A DNA stretch of 64,000 nt. Source: Bacillota bacterium. Its GTDB lineage: Bacteria > Bacillota > Clostridia > Lachnospirales > Lachnospiraceae. Positions 18,380 to 27,052 of the stretch are shown here, in pieces. Under the pieces are notes generated by a model. It searched no databases. It saw only the letters and a list, made by a program, of their open reading frames with translations, and was not told the DNA's origin. Each line of letters opens with the position of its first letter. The first letter of the stretch is position 1. Position numbers and translations under genes: made by a program. The stretch lies in assembly GCA_023441965.1 (NCBI GenBank), contig JAEZNB010000053.1:1-64000 (forward strand), written 5' to 3'.

Positions 18380-18737
18380 GCCATCACCTCCTTGTTCATT
18401 ATAACATAGGACTTGGACATTATATGTCATGATTTTCTATATTTTTATTATATTCTATATTATTCTATAATCAACACCAAAAAACTAATTATTCCCAACA
18501 ATATAATGTGTTTGACGATTTAAAATTTTATTCTATAGCACAAATGTGTTTCCACCCCCATTTCTTAAGAATTTATTAATTTTCCCATATAGTCTTGTGA
18601 TACAGTAGCAAGTATACGATAATTAGTATGGTAGAGTCTGTTTATTTGATGATCACCACTAACCGTAGTACCCAACCAAGGATGATATGACTGATATACA
18701 AGGATGTACTTTTTCATATTTGAAAGAGAGGCATAGG
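18380..18737. other. Gap between cas3 and the secreted-protein genes
   Basis: 358 bases, extremely AT-rich near cas3, where the cas3 promoter must lie (several TATAAT-like boxes around 18390-18480 on the minus strand, with no clear -35). I compared the CreR guide with this region and found no PAM-flanked match. A second candidate ribosome site (AAGGATGAT before ATG 18687) lies at the right end. No RNA gene was seen. Confidence 0.4.
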
Positions 18738-21092
18738 ATGAGAAAGACAGAAAAGAACACAAGAAAGCATCACCTTAAGCTATGGGGCTTTGCCGCTTCT
18801 TTATTACTACTTTGCGCTGCCGGGCTGCTTACCTACAAGAGCTCCTCCGCAGCACAGGCAAGTATCCAAGTCAGGGAAATCAATTATTACAACAGTACTA
18901 TTACCCTGCAATGTGACAGCAGGGATACCGTCATCTGGTTCTCTGATTCGGCCAAGAAGAAGTGGGAAGCGCTGCCAATTCCCACACCCGGCAGCCAGAC
19001 TGTTACCATGGATTTCTCCTGGATCAGTGCTTCCTCCAATTACACCCTGCATTTCAAAGGGGATTACTCAGAGAATATCGTTGCCGTGACCATACCAAAG
19101 CAGGCTACGAATTTTAAGGTCAGCTTCAACAAGCTGAAGGGTACCGTCACCTTTACCAATGCAGGCAACCGCACCATTCAATGGAGAAAGAAAGGCAGCT
19201 CGACCTGGAAGGTGCTGAATGTTGATACACATAATACCGAGATCAGCCAATATTTCACCAACGGAGCACAGCTTTATTATCGCCTGGCTCCGGTGAACGG
19301 AACCGCAAGCTCCAACTCCGGCATGAGAGCCAGCACTGAGGTACAGCTTACCATTCCGAAGAAGACTGCGGCTCCGAAAATTAACATAAATGGTTCCCGC
19401 TTCAGCATCCCTGTGAAGAAGGGAATGGCCTATCGCAAGCTGAACGGTGAAGGAGTCCTGTCGGAGTGGACAAGCATTACGGGTACTAAGGATCTGCTTT
19501 TAAGTGAGCTTGCCCCCGAGATATTCTATCAGGCTAACACCACAGGGAAGGAAGCCGTGCTTCAGTTCAGAATGAATGCCAGCAGCTCCGCCCAGGTTTC
19601 TAATATTACAACCGTCACCATCCAGGCCCAGAGACCGGCTCCTTCAGAGGACACACACGGTATATCTCTGACTTATACCAGCTCCTCTACCTTAAGCTTG
19701 ACGGTCAAGGCCGCTTCATCTACCCTCCCCTTTGAGTATACGATTGTCGGGAAGGGCCGGGAACTGGATTATCGGACAGCCAGCTGGAAAACCATCAGCT
19801 CCTCTTCTGCTGTCAGCATCAGCAAAAGCTCGGCTCCGGAGGGAAGCCGGATCTATGTCAGACAGCAGGCCATGGAGGCTACCGAAACCTCTGCTTATCA
19901 GCTGCCTTCCGTAGAGCTCAATCTGACCGGCAGCAACGGCGTGGTTTATCCCCCCGCAGCGAAGGCTACCCAGCTGACGAATCTGGTATCCACCGCAGGC
20001 GTGTGCCGTACCGATAACAGCCAGGGTTACCTGACCTTCTTCCTTTACAGTCCGACCCAGACCACCGTAGCTTCCATAGAGCTTTATGATGCCTATGGGA
20101 ACAGCAAAGGCTCCGTACCCTCCAAAAGTGCTGTATCCGTCAATACAAACAGCACCGGTCCGGAGGATAGATATCTGATTACCACCAGGATTACTTCTAC
20201 GGCGAATGTCGATTCCCTGACAGAAGAGATTCTGTATGCCAACATTACTCTGGCGAACCAGGAGGTGATCCGCAGCAGCGCTACCCAGGGCATTCTGCTC
20301 TATCTCTATCCGGCTACTGTGGTTCATAACCCGGCTACCCAGGATTATACCACCAATTTCCGCAGAATTTATCAATCCATTGATCCGAAGGATGCCGCCA
20401 GCTTTAAGTTCCAACTGGATTTTGGTACGGCTAAGGTACCGGATCCTACCGGCATCAATCAATACAGCTCTGTGGCGACCGCAATCAGCTCCATGAAATA
20501 CAACGGCCATCTCCTGGTGGCAGATCAGGATTATACCGTAACCTACGGCTCCTATACCGAGGAGGACGGAAGCTCGGTAGCAACCGCCACTGTCACAGTA
20601 AATGTAGTAAGCCTGGAGAAAGCGCCTGCCGTGACCGTCACGGATCAGGCCCTTCCCCTCACCATCAGCCTGAACAACGGAGAGCTGCTGGAGGAGGATA
20701 TCTTTATTACGCTGATCAGAACTGCTACCATTGATGATATTCCGATTGCCTGGTCCATCACGGAGGGCAGTCTGAAGGAGAAGGCGACCTCGGTCGTAAC
20801 CAATCCCGACGGCAGTACCACTACGACCACGCAGGATGTAACCACCTATACCATTACCCTTACCCTGTTTGACAGCTCTTACGGTGTCAGCGTCGCCAAT
20901 GTCACCTGGGGAGATGTATCTATCTTCAGCTCGGCTACCATAAGCAAGGGGAAGGCGATGATTTCCCTCTCCAATGCGAAGATCAATAAGCTGACCACCA
21001 GCTCCACGGATACCAAGAATATCGTAATCACCTTAAGCAACGGTTATGTCATAAACAGCGGCTGTAAGCTGACCATACTAAATGCTGATTAA
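18738..21092 (+). CDS. Secreted protein of unknown function, repeats of beta-type domains
   Basis: A 784-residue exported protein with a basic N-terminus, a hydrophobic signal segment (WGFAASLLLLCAAGLLTY) and a likely cleavage after the following Ser/Ala-rich stretch. The rest is rich in Ser, Thr and Val with repeated blocks of the type VTIPKQATNFKVSFNKLKG, suggesting several Ig-like beta-sandwich units. No catalytic motif or cell-wall anchor is visible. ATG 18738 follows GAGAGG; ATG 18687 is an alternative that would add 17 residues before the basic region. It is followed 30 bases later by a shorter paralogue that shares the opening motif (INYYNSTITLQ versus INYEELTLQV), so the two probably act together. 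I do not recognise the family. Confidence 0.75.
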   Translation: MRKTEKNTRKHHLKLWGFAASLLLLCAAGLLTYKSSSAAQASIQVREINYYNSTITLQCDSRDTVIWFSDSAKKKWEALPIPTPGSQTVTMDFSWISASSNYTLHFKGDYSENIVAVTIPKQATNFKVSFNKLKGTVTFTNAGNRTIQWRKKGSSTWKVLNVDTHNTEISQYFTNGAQLYYRLAPVNGTASSNSGMRASTEVQLTIPKKTAAPKININGSRFSIPVKKGMAYRKLNGEGVLSEWTSITGTKDLLLSELAPEIFYQANTTGKEAVLQFRMNASSSAQVSNITTVTIQAQRPAPSEDTHGISLTYTSSSTLSLTVKAASSTLPFEYTIVGKGRELDYRTASWKTISSSSAVSISKSSAPEGSRIYVRQQAMEATETSAYQLPSVELNLTGSNGVVYPPAAKATQLTNLVSTAGVCRTDNSQGYLTFFLYSPTQTTVASIELYDAYGNSKGSVPSKSAVSVNTNSTGPEDRYLITTRITSTANVDSLTEEILYANITLANQEVIRSSATQGILLYLYPATVVHNPATQDYTTNFRRIYQSIDPKDAASFKFQLDFGTAKVPDPTGINQYSSVATAISSMKYNGHLLVADQDYTVTYGSYTEEDGSSVATATVTVNVVSLEKAPAVTVTDQALPLTISLNNGELLEEDIFITLIRTATIDDIPIAWSITEGSLKEKATSVVTNPDGSTTTTTQDVTTYTITLTLFDSSYGVSVANVTWGDVSIFSSATISKGKAMISLSNAKINKLTTSSTDTKNIVITLSNGYVINSGCKLTILNAD

Positions 21093-21122
21093 GCGCCGAT
21101 GGACAGAGAAAGGGAGGTATAT

Positions 21123-22319
21123 ATGAGAAGCTTATCTGTTAACTTGAAATATGGTGTAGCGGCGATCCTGCTCCTGATGCTGCTAATCGTTGTCACTCCG
21201 ACCACTGTAGCCGGGGCCAATTCAGCAACTGCGGTATCCATAGGCTTGATCAATTATGAGGAGCTGACGCTTCAGGTCTTCAACAATCAGAATTCTATCG
21301 TATTTTATTCAACGGATCAGATTAACTGGACGGAGGTTGAGGGTAGCTATGAGTCCGGAGCTTACCTGATGGATCTTTCCTGGCTGGCCTCCTCCTCTGA
21401 TGTCACCTTATATTTTAAGGGAAACAGCAAAACTGCTGTTACCCAAGTAACAATTCCTGCCCAGAACAATGATTTCAAAGTAAGCTTTGATAAGGCAGAC
21501 GGAAGCTTTACCTTTGAGGATACTGATTTATCGGAATTCTTTGAATGGCGCAAGGCCTCGGATTATCAATGGCACACCGTAAGCCTGGATGAGAGCTCCT
21601 CTTCCTATCAGGCCTTTCTGAATACGGTGGAAGCCTTAAGAATCAAGGGTGCTAAGTTCATCATCCGGCTTCCCCAGGTGCCCGGTACCATCCTTGATCC
21701 GGGATGCCGTCCCAGCAAGGAGGTTGCCGTAACCATTACAGCACGCGCAGATGCACCCAAGGTCACAGTGAATTCCGCCAAGCTTACCCTGAATACCACG
21801 ACCTCAATGGAATATTATGATGAAGCTATCGGTATGTGGATGGAGTGCTGGAAGGCTATGACGGTAGAAGAGATCGCGCCGAAGGCGCTTTATCGGTACG
21901 GTTCTGCCAATGTGACCTTAAAGCTCCGTACGGCAGCCACAGAGAAGGCCCCTTATTCCAAGACCCTACAGCTAACGATTCCCGGTCAGGAGGCGGCGCC
22001 TAAAATTGGCGGCAATACCGATGATGTCTCATATTATTATGTGAATTCGAAATTAACGATGGTTTTCAACCTGGCCTCCAAAACAAATCAATATGAATAT
22101 GCGATTGTTAAGCCGGGTATGGACTTTGATCTAGCGAAGGTCAAGTGGAACACTGTCAGTCAGTCCAAGCCGATGACCCTGGCCAATTCCACTGCTCCTG
22201 ACGGAAGTACCATTTATATCAGGAAGAAGGGCATAGATGCAGATGCGAATAAGAATATCAGCTTAAAGCTGTCCTCTGCACTTGCAAGCTTTGATGTGCA
22301 TATAGCAGGCCGTAACTAA
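21123..22319 (+). CDS. Secreted paralogue of the upstream protein
   Basis: A 398-residue exported protein with a signal peptide (GVAAILLLMLLIVVTPTTVAGA, cleavage likely after AGA). Its layout copies the first half of the upstream protein: short beta-rich units, a VTIPAQNNDFKVSFDKADG block matching VTIPKQATNFKVSFNKLKG, and an EWRKASDYQWHTV block matching QWRKKGSSTWKVL. This indicates tandem gene duplication followed by divergence in length. Start: AAAGGGAGG before ATG 21123, preferred over an in-frame ATG at 21099. It ends before a strong terminator, so the pair forms a two-gene operon. No known enzymatic signature. Confidence 0.75.
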   Translation: MRSLSVNLKYGVAAILLLMLLIVVTPTTVAGANSATAVSIGLINYEELTLQVFNNQNSIVFYSTDQINWTEVEGSYESGAYLMDLSWLASSSDVTLYFKGNSKTAVTQVTIPAQNNDFKVSFDKADGSFTFEDTDLSEFFEWRKASDYQWHTVSLDESSSSYQAFLNTVEALRIKGAKFIIRLPQVPGTILDPGCRPSKEVAVTITARADAPKVTVNSAKLTLNTTTSMEYYDEAIGMWMECWKAMTVEEIAPKALYRYGSANVTLKLRTAATEKAPYSKTLQLTIPGQEAAPKIGGNTDDVSYYYVNSKLTMVFNLASKTNQYEYAIVKPGMDFDLAKVKWNTVSQSKPMTLANSTAPDGSTIYIRKKGIDADANKNISLKLSSALASFDVHIAGRN

Positions 22320-22330
22320 GGATAGTATCA

Positions 22331-22360
22331 AAAAAGGCAGCCCCCCGGCTGCCTTTTTTG
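22331..22360. terminator. Bidirectional terminator between the secreted paralogues and spoVG
   Basis: AAAAAAGGCAGCC pairs with GGCTGCCTTTTTT around a CCCC loop; A and T runs on the two sides let it serve both converging genes. Confidence 0.92.
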
Positions 22361-22381
22361 CCTTTTTATTACGCCTTCTCA

Positions 22382-22663
22382 CTACTCTTCGATGTCTTCT
22401 TCAGCTTCCAATGCTGCAATCTCGTACTTCTCTAAGATGATTTTCTGGATCTTGTCTCTTGTATCCGAATTAATCGGATGGGCAATATCCCTGTACTCAC
22501 CATCTCCGGCTTTTCTGCTCGGCATGGCAATAAAAAGTCCCTTGTCTCCTTCAATTACCTTAATATCATGAACTACAAATTCATTATCAAGGGTAATTGA
22601 TACAACTGCCTTCATCTTGCCTTCCTTACTAACCTTTCGTACGCGTACATCAGTAATTTGCAT
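22382..22663 (-). CDS. spoVG: SpoVG, septation regulator and RNA/DNA-binding protein
   Basis: A 93-residue SpoVG, a small nucleic-acid-binding regulator linked to asymmetric septation, virulence or metabolism in different Firmicutes. The whole sequence is family-typical: MQITDVRVRKV, then VVSITLDNEFVVHDIKVIEG, then FIAMPSRKAGDGEYRDIAHPI. The acidic C-terminal tail varies in the family. It has its own consensus promoter about 145 bases upstream and ends in a shared terminator, so it is monocistronic. Confidence 0.97.
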   Translation of the reverse strand: MQITDVRVRKVSKEGKMKAVVSITLDNEFVVHDIKVIEGDKGLFIAMPSRKAGDGEYRDIAHPINSDTRDKIQKIILEKYEIAALEAEEDIEE

Positions 22664-22805
22664 GGCATAGTCCCCCTTCTGTCGTTATTTATCGTTAGTT
22701 TAAGAAAAAGTTATGTAACGAATGTTATCTCCCTTTTCCCCGCTACTAAGTTTTACAGGTCCCTTACACCTAGTAAATTATACCTATCCGCTGCCTAGTG
22801 AGACT

Positions 22806-22834
22806 ATTATACCATGTTTATTCAAAAATGTGAA
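22806..22834 (-). promoter_or_regulatory. spoVG promoter
   Basis: Minus strand TTCACA (22834-22829), 17 bases, TATAAT (22811-22806). The leader to the ATG is about 135 bases and shows no clear riboswitch. The remaining part of this 446-base gap (to 23109) is AT-rich and holds the murC promoter. Confidence 0.75.
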
Positions 22835-23030
22835 TATTTTTTACAAGATTCTAGTTAAAATTTACATCTTTTTGATTATTTTCCTTCCAAATACTGAAAT
22901 TTCGTTGGTCCAAGTTATTTTTTTACTATTTGCTCCCGTATACTTGCATTCAGATGTATGAAAAAGAATATATTACATTAAGCGAATTTTCACCTGTGAT
23001 TGTATATTATGGGAAGCACTTGACTTAGTC

Positions 23031-23058
23031 TTGTATTTTAGGTAAAAAAGGTTATAAT
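23031..23058 (+). promoter_or_regulatory. murC promoter
   Basis: TTGTAT (23031-23036), 16 bases, TATAAT (23053-23058), about 50 bases before the murC ATG. The -35 box is weak; an upstream TTGACT at 23020 is too far to pair with this -10. Confidence 0.6.
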
Positions 23059-23109
23059 AGCTATAGAAATGATGCCACAAGGTAAATCAAACAGAATAGG
23101 AAGTGCATT

Positions 23110-24513
23110 ATGTACAAAATAGACTTTAATAGTCCCTGCCGGATCCATTTCATCGGCATCGGCGGAATCAGCATGAGTGGATTCGCAGAATACTTACATA
23201 ATATCGGATATCAGGTCAGTGGGTCCGATAGCCACAGAAGTAAAATCACCGATCATCTGGTCGAAATAGGTATCCCGGTTGCCATCGGACAGAGAGCTGC
23301 CAATATAACTTCGGATATCAGTGTGGTTGTCTATACCGCAGCCATCCGTGAGGATAATGAGGAATATATAGAAGTAATCAAGAGGGAAATCCCCATGCTG
23401 AACCGGGCGGAGCTGATCGGACAGCTGATGCTGAACTTTGATAACGCTGTTGCCATCTCCGGTACCCATGGTAAGACCACTACCACCTCCATGGTATCTC
23501 TTATTTTTATGGAGGGAGACCTTGATCCCACGATTTCCGTCGGGGGCATCCTGGATGCCATCGGAGGCAATATTCGTATGGGCAAGTCAGAGCATTTTAT
23601 TGCTGAGGCTTGTGAATATACGAATTCCTACCATAGCTTCTATCCCAAGAGAAGCATCATTCTGAATATCGATGCGGATCATATGGACTTCTTCAAGGAC
23701 CTGAATGATATCCGCCACTCCTTTCATAAATTTGCCCAGCTGCTTCCCAAGGACGGTCAGCTCTTTATCAACGGCGAGATCCCCTCTTACGAGGAGCTTA
23801 CCCAGGACCTGGCTTGTGAGGTGTTGACCTACGGTATCATAGACCCCAGGTACCGCAAGACCGATCTATCCTTTGATTATGCAGCGGATCACATCGAATT
23901 CGATGACCTTAGCACGGGCAGCTATGACCTCTACTTCAGAGGCCGGTTTGTGGACCGGATTAAGCTTAATGTAATCGGCATCCATAATGTCTCCAATTCA
24001 TTACCGGCCATCGGGCTGGCGATGCAGGTAGGCATCCCTATGGATAAGATCAAATCCGCTTTACTTAAGTTTCACGGTGCCGAGCGCCGTTTTGAAGTAA
24101 AGGGTGAGGTCGGAGGCGTTACAATCATCGATGATTACGCCCATCATCCGACCGAGGTCACCGCTACCTTAAGTGCTGCCAAGGCCTATCCCCACAAAAC
24201 CCTTTGGTGTGTCTTCCAGCCTCATACCTATACCCGTATGAAGGTACACCTGCAGCATTTTGCAGAAGCCCTTAGTTTAGCAGACAAGGTTGTGCTGGCA
24301 GATATCTATGCGGCCAGAGAGAAGGATCCCGGTGATATCTCCTCGAAAGATTTAGTTTCGGAGCTGGAGAAAATGGGAAAAGACGTGCATTATTTCCCCT
24401 GCTTCGATGAAATTGAAACTTATTTACTAGAAAATTGTATGAACGGCGACCTGTTGATAACTATGGGAGCCGGAGACATTGTAAAAGTAGGCGAAGCGCT
24501 GCTTGGCCTTTAA
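23110..24513 (+). CDS. murC: UDP-N-acetylmuramate--L-alanine ligase
   Basis: A 467-residue MurC, the cytoplasmic ligase that adds L-Ala to UDP-MurNAc, the first amino acid of the peptidoglycan stem. The N-terminal Rossmann domain has FIGIGGISMSGFAE, the central ATPase has the P-loop SGTHGKTTTTSMV (about 117-129), and the third domain has IDDYAHHPTEV (about 344-354) and PHTYTRM. The length is typical. It has its own promoter and a long hairpin terminator. Its position before dnaD/dnaC puts wall synthesis next to replication initiation genes, but the terminator makes co-transcription unlikely. Confidence 0.97.
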   Translation: MYKIDFNSPCRIHFIGIGGISMSGFAEYLHNIGYQVSGSDSHRSKITDHLVEIGIPVAIGQRAANITSDISVVVYTAAIREDNEEYIEVIKREIPMLNRAELIGQLMLNFDNAVAISGTHGKTTTTSMVSLIFMEGDLDPTISVGGILDAIGGNIRMGKSEHFIAEACEYTNSYHSFYPKRSIILNIDADHMDFFKDLNDIRHSFHKFAQLLPKDGQLFINGEIPSYEELTQDLACEVLTYGIIDPRYRKTDLSFDYAADHIEFDDLSTGSYDLYFRGRFVDRIKLNVIGIHNVSNSLPAIGLAMQVGIPMDKIKSALLKFHGAERRFEVKGEVGGVTIIDDYAHHPTEVTATLSAAKAYPHKTLWCVFQPHTYTRMKVHLQHFAEALSLADKVVLADIYAAREKDPGDISSKDLVSELEKMGKDVHYFPCFDEIETYLLENCMNGDLLITMGAGDIVKVGEALLGL

Positions 24514-24707
24514 TTATCCACAGTATCCACAGGATTATCAACATTTTTTATGAATAATCCTGTGGATATTCTTTTCCCCTTTGGCTTTTCTACATTTATA
24601 GACTTTTCTCCTATATTATTCTTATTTTCAATATACTTCTTCCTATTTTTACATTATTTTACACATGTTTTCATTTATTTTATCCACTTTATCCACACCA
24701 TCCACAG
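24514..24707. promoter_or_regulatory. Cluster of DnaA boxes upstream of dnaD
   Basis: Perfect TTATCCACA boxes occur at 24514-24522 and 24689-24697. Near-consensus boxes are GTATCCACA (24523-24531), the complement of ATATCCACA (24561-24569), TTATCCACT (24680-24688) and CCATCCACA (24699-24707). Six boxes within 194 bases, in AT-rich DNA with T-rich blocks between them (24570-24680), is far above chance for a nine-base motif. It could be a DnaA-titrating or DnaA-controlled site for dnaD-dnaC; origin function is possible but unsupported, as dnaA/dnaN are not here. The rest of this 320-base gap has a weak dnaD promoter (TTTTCA, 17 bases, TATACT ending near 24769). Confidence 0.6.
24524..24568 (+). 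terminator. Long hairpin after murC
   Basis: Perfect 15-bp arms TATCCACAGGATTAT (24524-24538) and ATAATCCTGTGGATA (24554-24568), with a T-rich loop and TTCTTTT after it. Each arm contains a DnaA-box-like TATCCACA, so the hairpin may have two roles. Confidence 0.75.
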
Positions 24708-24833
24708 GGCTGAAAGCCCATAAAATGCCGTGAAATAAGGTGTTTTCAGATGATTTGAACTATGCTATACTAATCACGGTAGCGGAAGCAAAAGCGTTTA
24801 TCCGCAAGTATAATCTGGGGGAAGAAGGATCAT

Positions 24834-25928
24834 ATGAATAAAATATCCCTGTGTACAGAAGGCAATTATGAGATGACGATAGTCCCGAATGTATTTATTG
24901 ATGAGTATATGCCTTCTGCCAATGGTGCTTATGTTAAGGTGTATCTGTATCTGCTTCGTAGCCTCCAGTCAGATGACAGGGAGATTACGGTATCTTTGAT
25001 TGCCGATCATCTGGATCATACCGAGAAGGATATCCTTCGGGCCTTACATTACTGGGAGAAGATGAACATACTGAAGCTTACGCTGGATGGGCAGAAGGAA
25101 ATCAGCGGGATACAGCTTTTGAATTTAAAGAAATCGCAGAATAACAATCAGGCGATGGTCAACAATAAAGGAATAGAGGACGATGAAGCAAGGCAGGATG
25201 AGCTTGCCGTCAGTCTTGCAGAACCGAAGCCTGCCGCGCGAAAAAGCAGTGCTGTACCCAAGACTTTGGAGCCTGTCTCCCATGTAGACATCCAAAGCGT
25301 TTATCATGTGGTAGAGCTCTATCTGGAACAGCCCTTAAGGCAAATGGATTTTGAATTGATTAATTATCTATATGAGCAGCTTCGTTTTACACCGGAGCTG
25401 ATCATGTATCTGTACGAATACTGTATCTCCAAATCTAAGAAGAATGTATCCTATATTGAAGCGGTTGCCCTGGCATGGGCAAAAGAGGGAATTGACACCG
25501 AGGAGAAGGCCCGAGAATATACGGTTTCCTATGACGAGCATTTTAGTGCCGTGAATAAGGCCTTTGGCTTGGGACGTGCTCCCAGTCAGATCGAACGCCA
25601 GTATATCACGAAGTGGGTGGAGGTATTCTCCTTTACGGATGAGATTATTACCGAGGCCTGCAACCGGACAATCCTTCGGACTCAGAAGCCGGATTTTAAA
25701 TATGCCAACAAGATCCTGGAGACTTGGTTCAAAAAGGGCGCGAAGACCATGGCTGATATCGTAAAGCTGGATGAGGAGTTTAGTAAGGGAAGCAAATCAG
25801 CCGCCGAGTACAAGAATCCTACAACGGTAAAGCCCCCCACCAATAGACTGAATCAATTTCCGAAGAGAGAATATTCCAGCAATGATTATGCAGAGCTTGA
25901 ACGTAAGCTTTTAAATAAGGGATTATAG
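24834..25928 (+). CDS. DnaD-domain replication initiation protein
   Basis: A 364-residue protein. An N-terminal winged-helix-like region (about 15-100: ANGAYVKVYLYLLRSLQ, then IADHLDHTEKDILRALHYWEKM) is followed by a charged linker (about 100-150) and two DnaD/DnaB-type C-terminal domains (about 160-235 and 250-320), the second ending in YANKILETWFKKG. Such proteins remodel origin DNA and help load the replicative helicase in Firmicutes. The duplicate C-terminal domain is common in clostridial versions. Start at ATG after AGAAGGATC. The helicase loader gene follows 9 bases later, so the two are surely one operon. Confidence 0.9.
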   Translation: MNKISLCTEGNYEMTIVPNVFIDEYMPSANGAYVKVYLYLLRSLQSDDREITVSLIADHLDHTEKDILRALHYWEKMNILKLTLDGQKEISGIQLLNLKKSQNNNQAMVNNKGIEDDEARQDELAVSLAEPKPAARKSSAVPKTLEPVSHVDIQSVYHVVELYLEQPLRQMDFELINYLYEQLRFTPELIMYLYEYCISKSKKNVSYIEAVALAWAKEGIDTEEKAREYTVSYDEHFSAVNKAFGLGRAPSQIERQYITKWVEVFSFTDEIITEACNRTILRTQKPDFKYANKILETWFKKGAKTMADIVKLDEEFSKGSKSAAEYKNPTTVKPPTNRLNQFPKREYSSNDYAELERKLLNKGL

Positions 25929-25937
25929 GAGATTGCC

Positions 25938-26942
25938 ATGTCGCTAAGAAATGACCAGTATAATCAGATTTTACGGGAGTATGATAATCGAAGACTTCAG
26001 AATAAGCATGAGCTGGACCAGAGAAGGGCAGAGGCTTATGCTGCCGTTCCCGAGCTAAAGGAGCTGGAGGAGGAGATGATTGCTCTTTCTGCTCAGAGCG
26101 GAAGGATGGCTTTAATGGGTAAGCCGGAGAGTCTGCTGGCGCTGAAGGCGAAGACCTTTGAGCTGAAGGCCCGCCAGACAGAGCTTCTGATTCAGAACGG
26201 CTACCCCACCGACTATCTAAACCTTCGATATTCCTGCAATAAATGCAAGGATACCGGCTTTATCGGTAATGAAAAATGTAGCTGCTTTAAGCAGGCAATC
26301 GCTGATCTGATCTATGAGGGTTCAAATTTGAAATCTGTTCTGAAGCATGAGAACTTTAATTCCTTCTGCTTCAGCTATTACTCAGATCAATATGTGGATG
26401 AAACCCTGGGTTTATCCCCCCTATCTAACATACAGAAAATTGTAGCCAGCTGCAAAAGCTTTGTAAGACATTTTGGAAGCAGGCATGAGAATATCCTCTT
26501 TCAGGGCTATGCCGGTGTAGGCAAGACCTTTCTGGCCAACTGCATCGCCAAGGAGCTTTTGGACCGGGGCTTTACCGTCATCTACCTTACCGCCTTCAGA
26601 TTGTTTGATATTCTGGAGAAGAATAAGTTTGCCAAGGAGGAGGAGGTCTCCTATTCCGCTTCCAGCCAATTTGAATATATCCTGGAATGCGATCTGCTGA
26701 TCATTGATGATCTGGGGACAGAGCTGATCAACTCCTTTACCAATTCTCAGCTTTATCTGATTATTAATGAACGGCTGCTGAAGCAAAAATCCACCATAAT
26801 CTCGACCAATCTATCCTTGGACAATATCAACAGCAGCTATGGGGAGCGTATCTATTCCAGAATTATCGGCAACTATTCCGTCCGCAGGATCATCGGGGAG
26901 GACATCCGGCTTTATAAGGCCTTAAACCCTTCCTCACAGTAA
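25938..26942 (+). CDS. DnaC/DnaI-type helicase loader
   Basis: A 334-residue AAA+ ATPase of the DnaC/DnaI helicase-loader group. Residues 1-90 are helical and charged; a zinc-binding element with four cysteines follows (CNKCKDTGFIGNEKCSC, about 95-111), as in DnaI. The ATPase has Walker A GYAGVGKT (about 193-200) and Walker B LLIIDDLG (about 253-260), then a sensor region STNLS. It loads the replicative helicase onto DNA with the DnaD-type protein encoded just upstream. Confidence 0.92.
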   Translation: MSLRNDQYNQILREYDNRRLQNKHELDQRRAEAYAAVPELKELEEEMIALSAQSGRMALMGKPESLLALKAKTFELKARQTELLIQNGYPTDYLNLRYSCNKCKDTGFIGNEKCSCFKQAIADLIYEGSNLKSVLKHENFNSFCFSYYSDQYVDETLGLSPLSNIQKIVASCKSFVRHFGSRHENILFQGYAGVGKTFLANCIAKELLDRGFTVIYLTAFRLFDILEKNKFAKEEEVSYSASSQFEYILECDLLIIDDLGTELINSFTNSQLYLIINERLLKQKSTIISTNLSLDNINSSYGERIYSRIIGNYSVRRIIGEDIRLYKALNPSSQ

Positions 26943-26974
26943 GACGACCCATTTATTTACATACAAATGTTACT

Positions 26975-27003
26975 TGCTATGTAATTTCTTATATGATATA
27001 ACA
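26975..27003 (+). promoter_or_regulatory. prs promoter
   Basis: TTGCTA (26975-26980), 17 bases, TATAAC (26998-27003), 50 bases before the chosen ATG at 27053. Confidence 0.6.
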
Positions 27004-27052
27004 TGTAGTGGGTTATAATGCCAACAACACAAATTTTATGGAGGGACACGTA

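Noticed and set aside
18380..18480. A second CreR target at the cas3 promoter
   Set aside because: Several TTC sites with AT-rich followers exist, but none matches the guide in register beyond a few bases.
19716..20510. Minus-strand frame of 264 codons
   Set aside because: Antisense to the secreted-protein gene, no ribosome site, no family features.
24514..24707. Calling this the chromosomal origin
   Set aside because: DnaA boxes are present, but dnaA, dnaN and a clear unwinding element are not, so only a DnaA-binding cluster is claimed.
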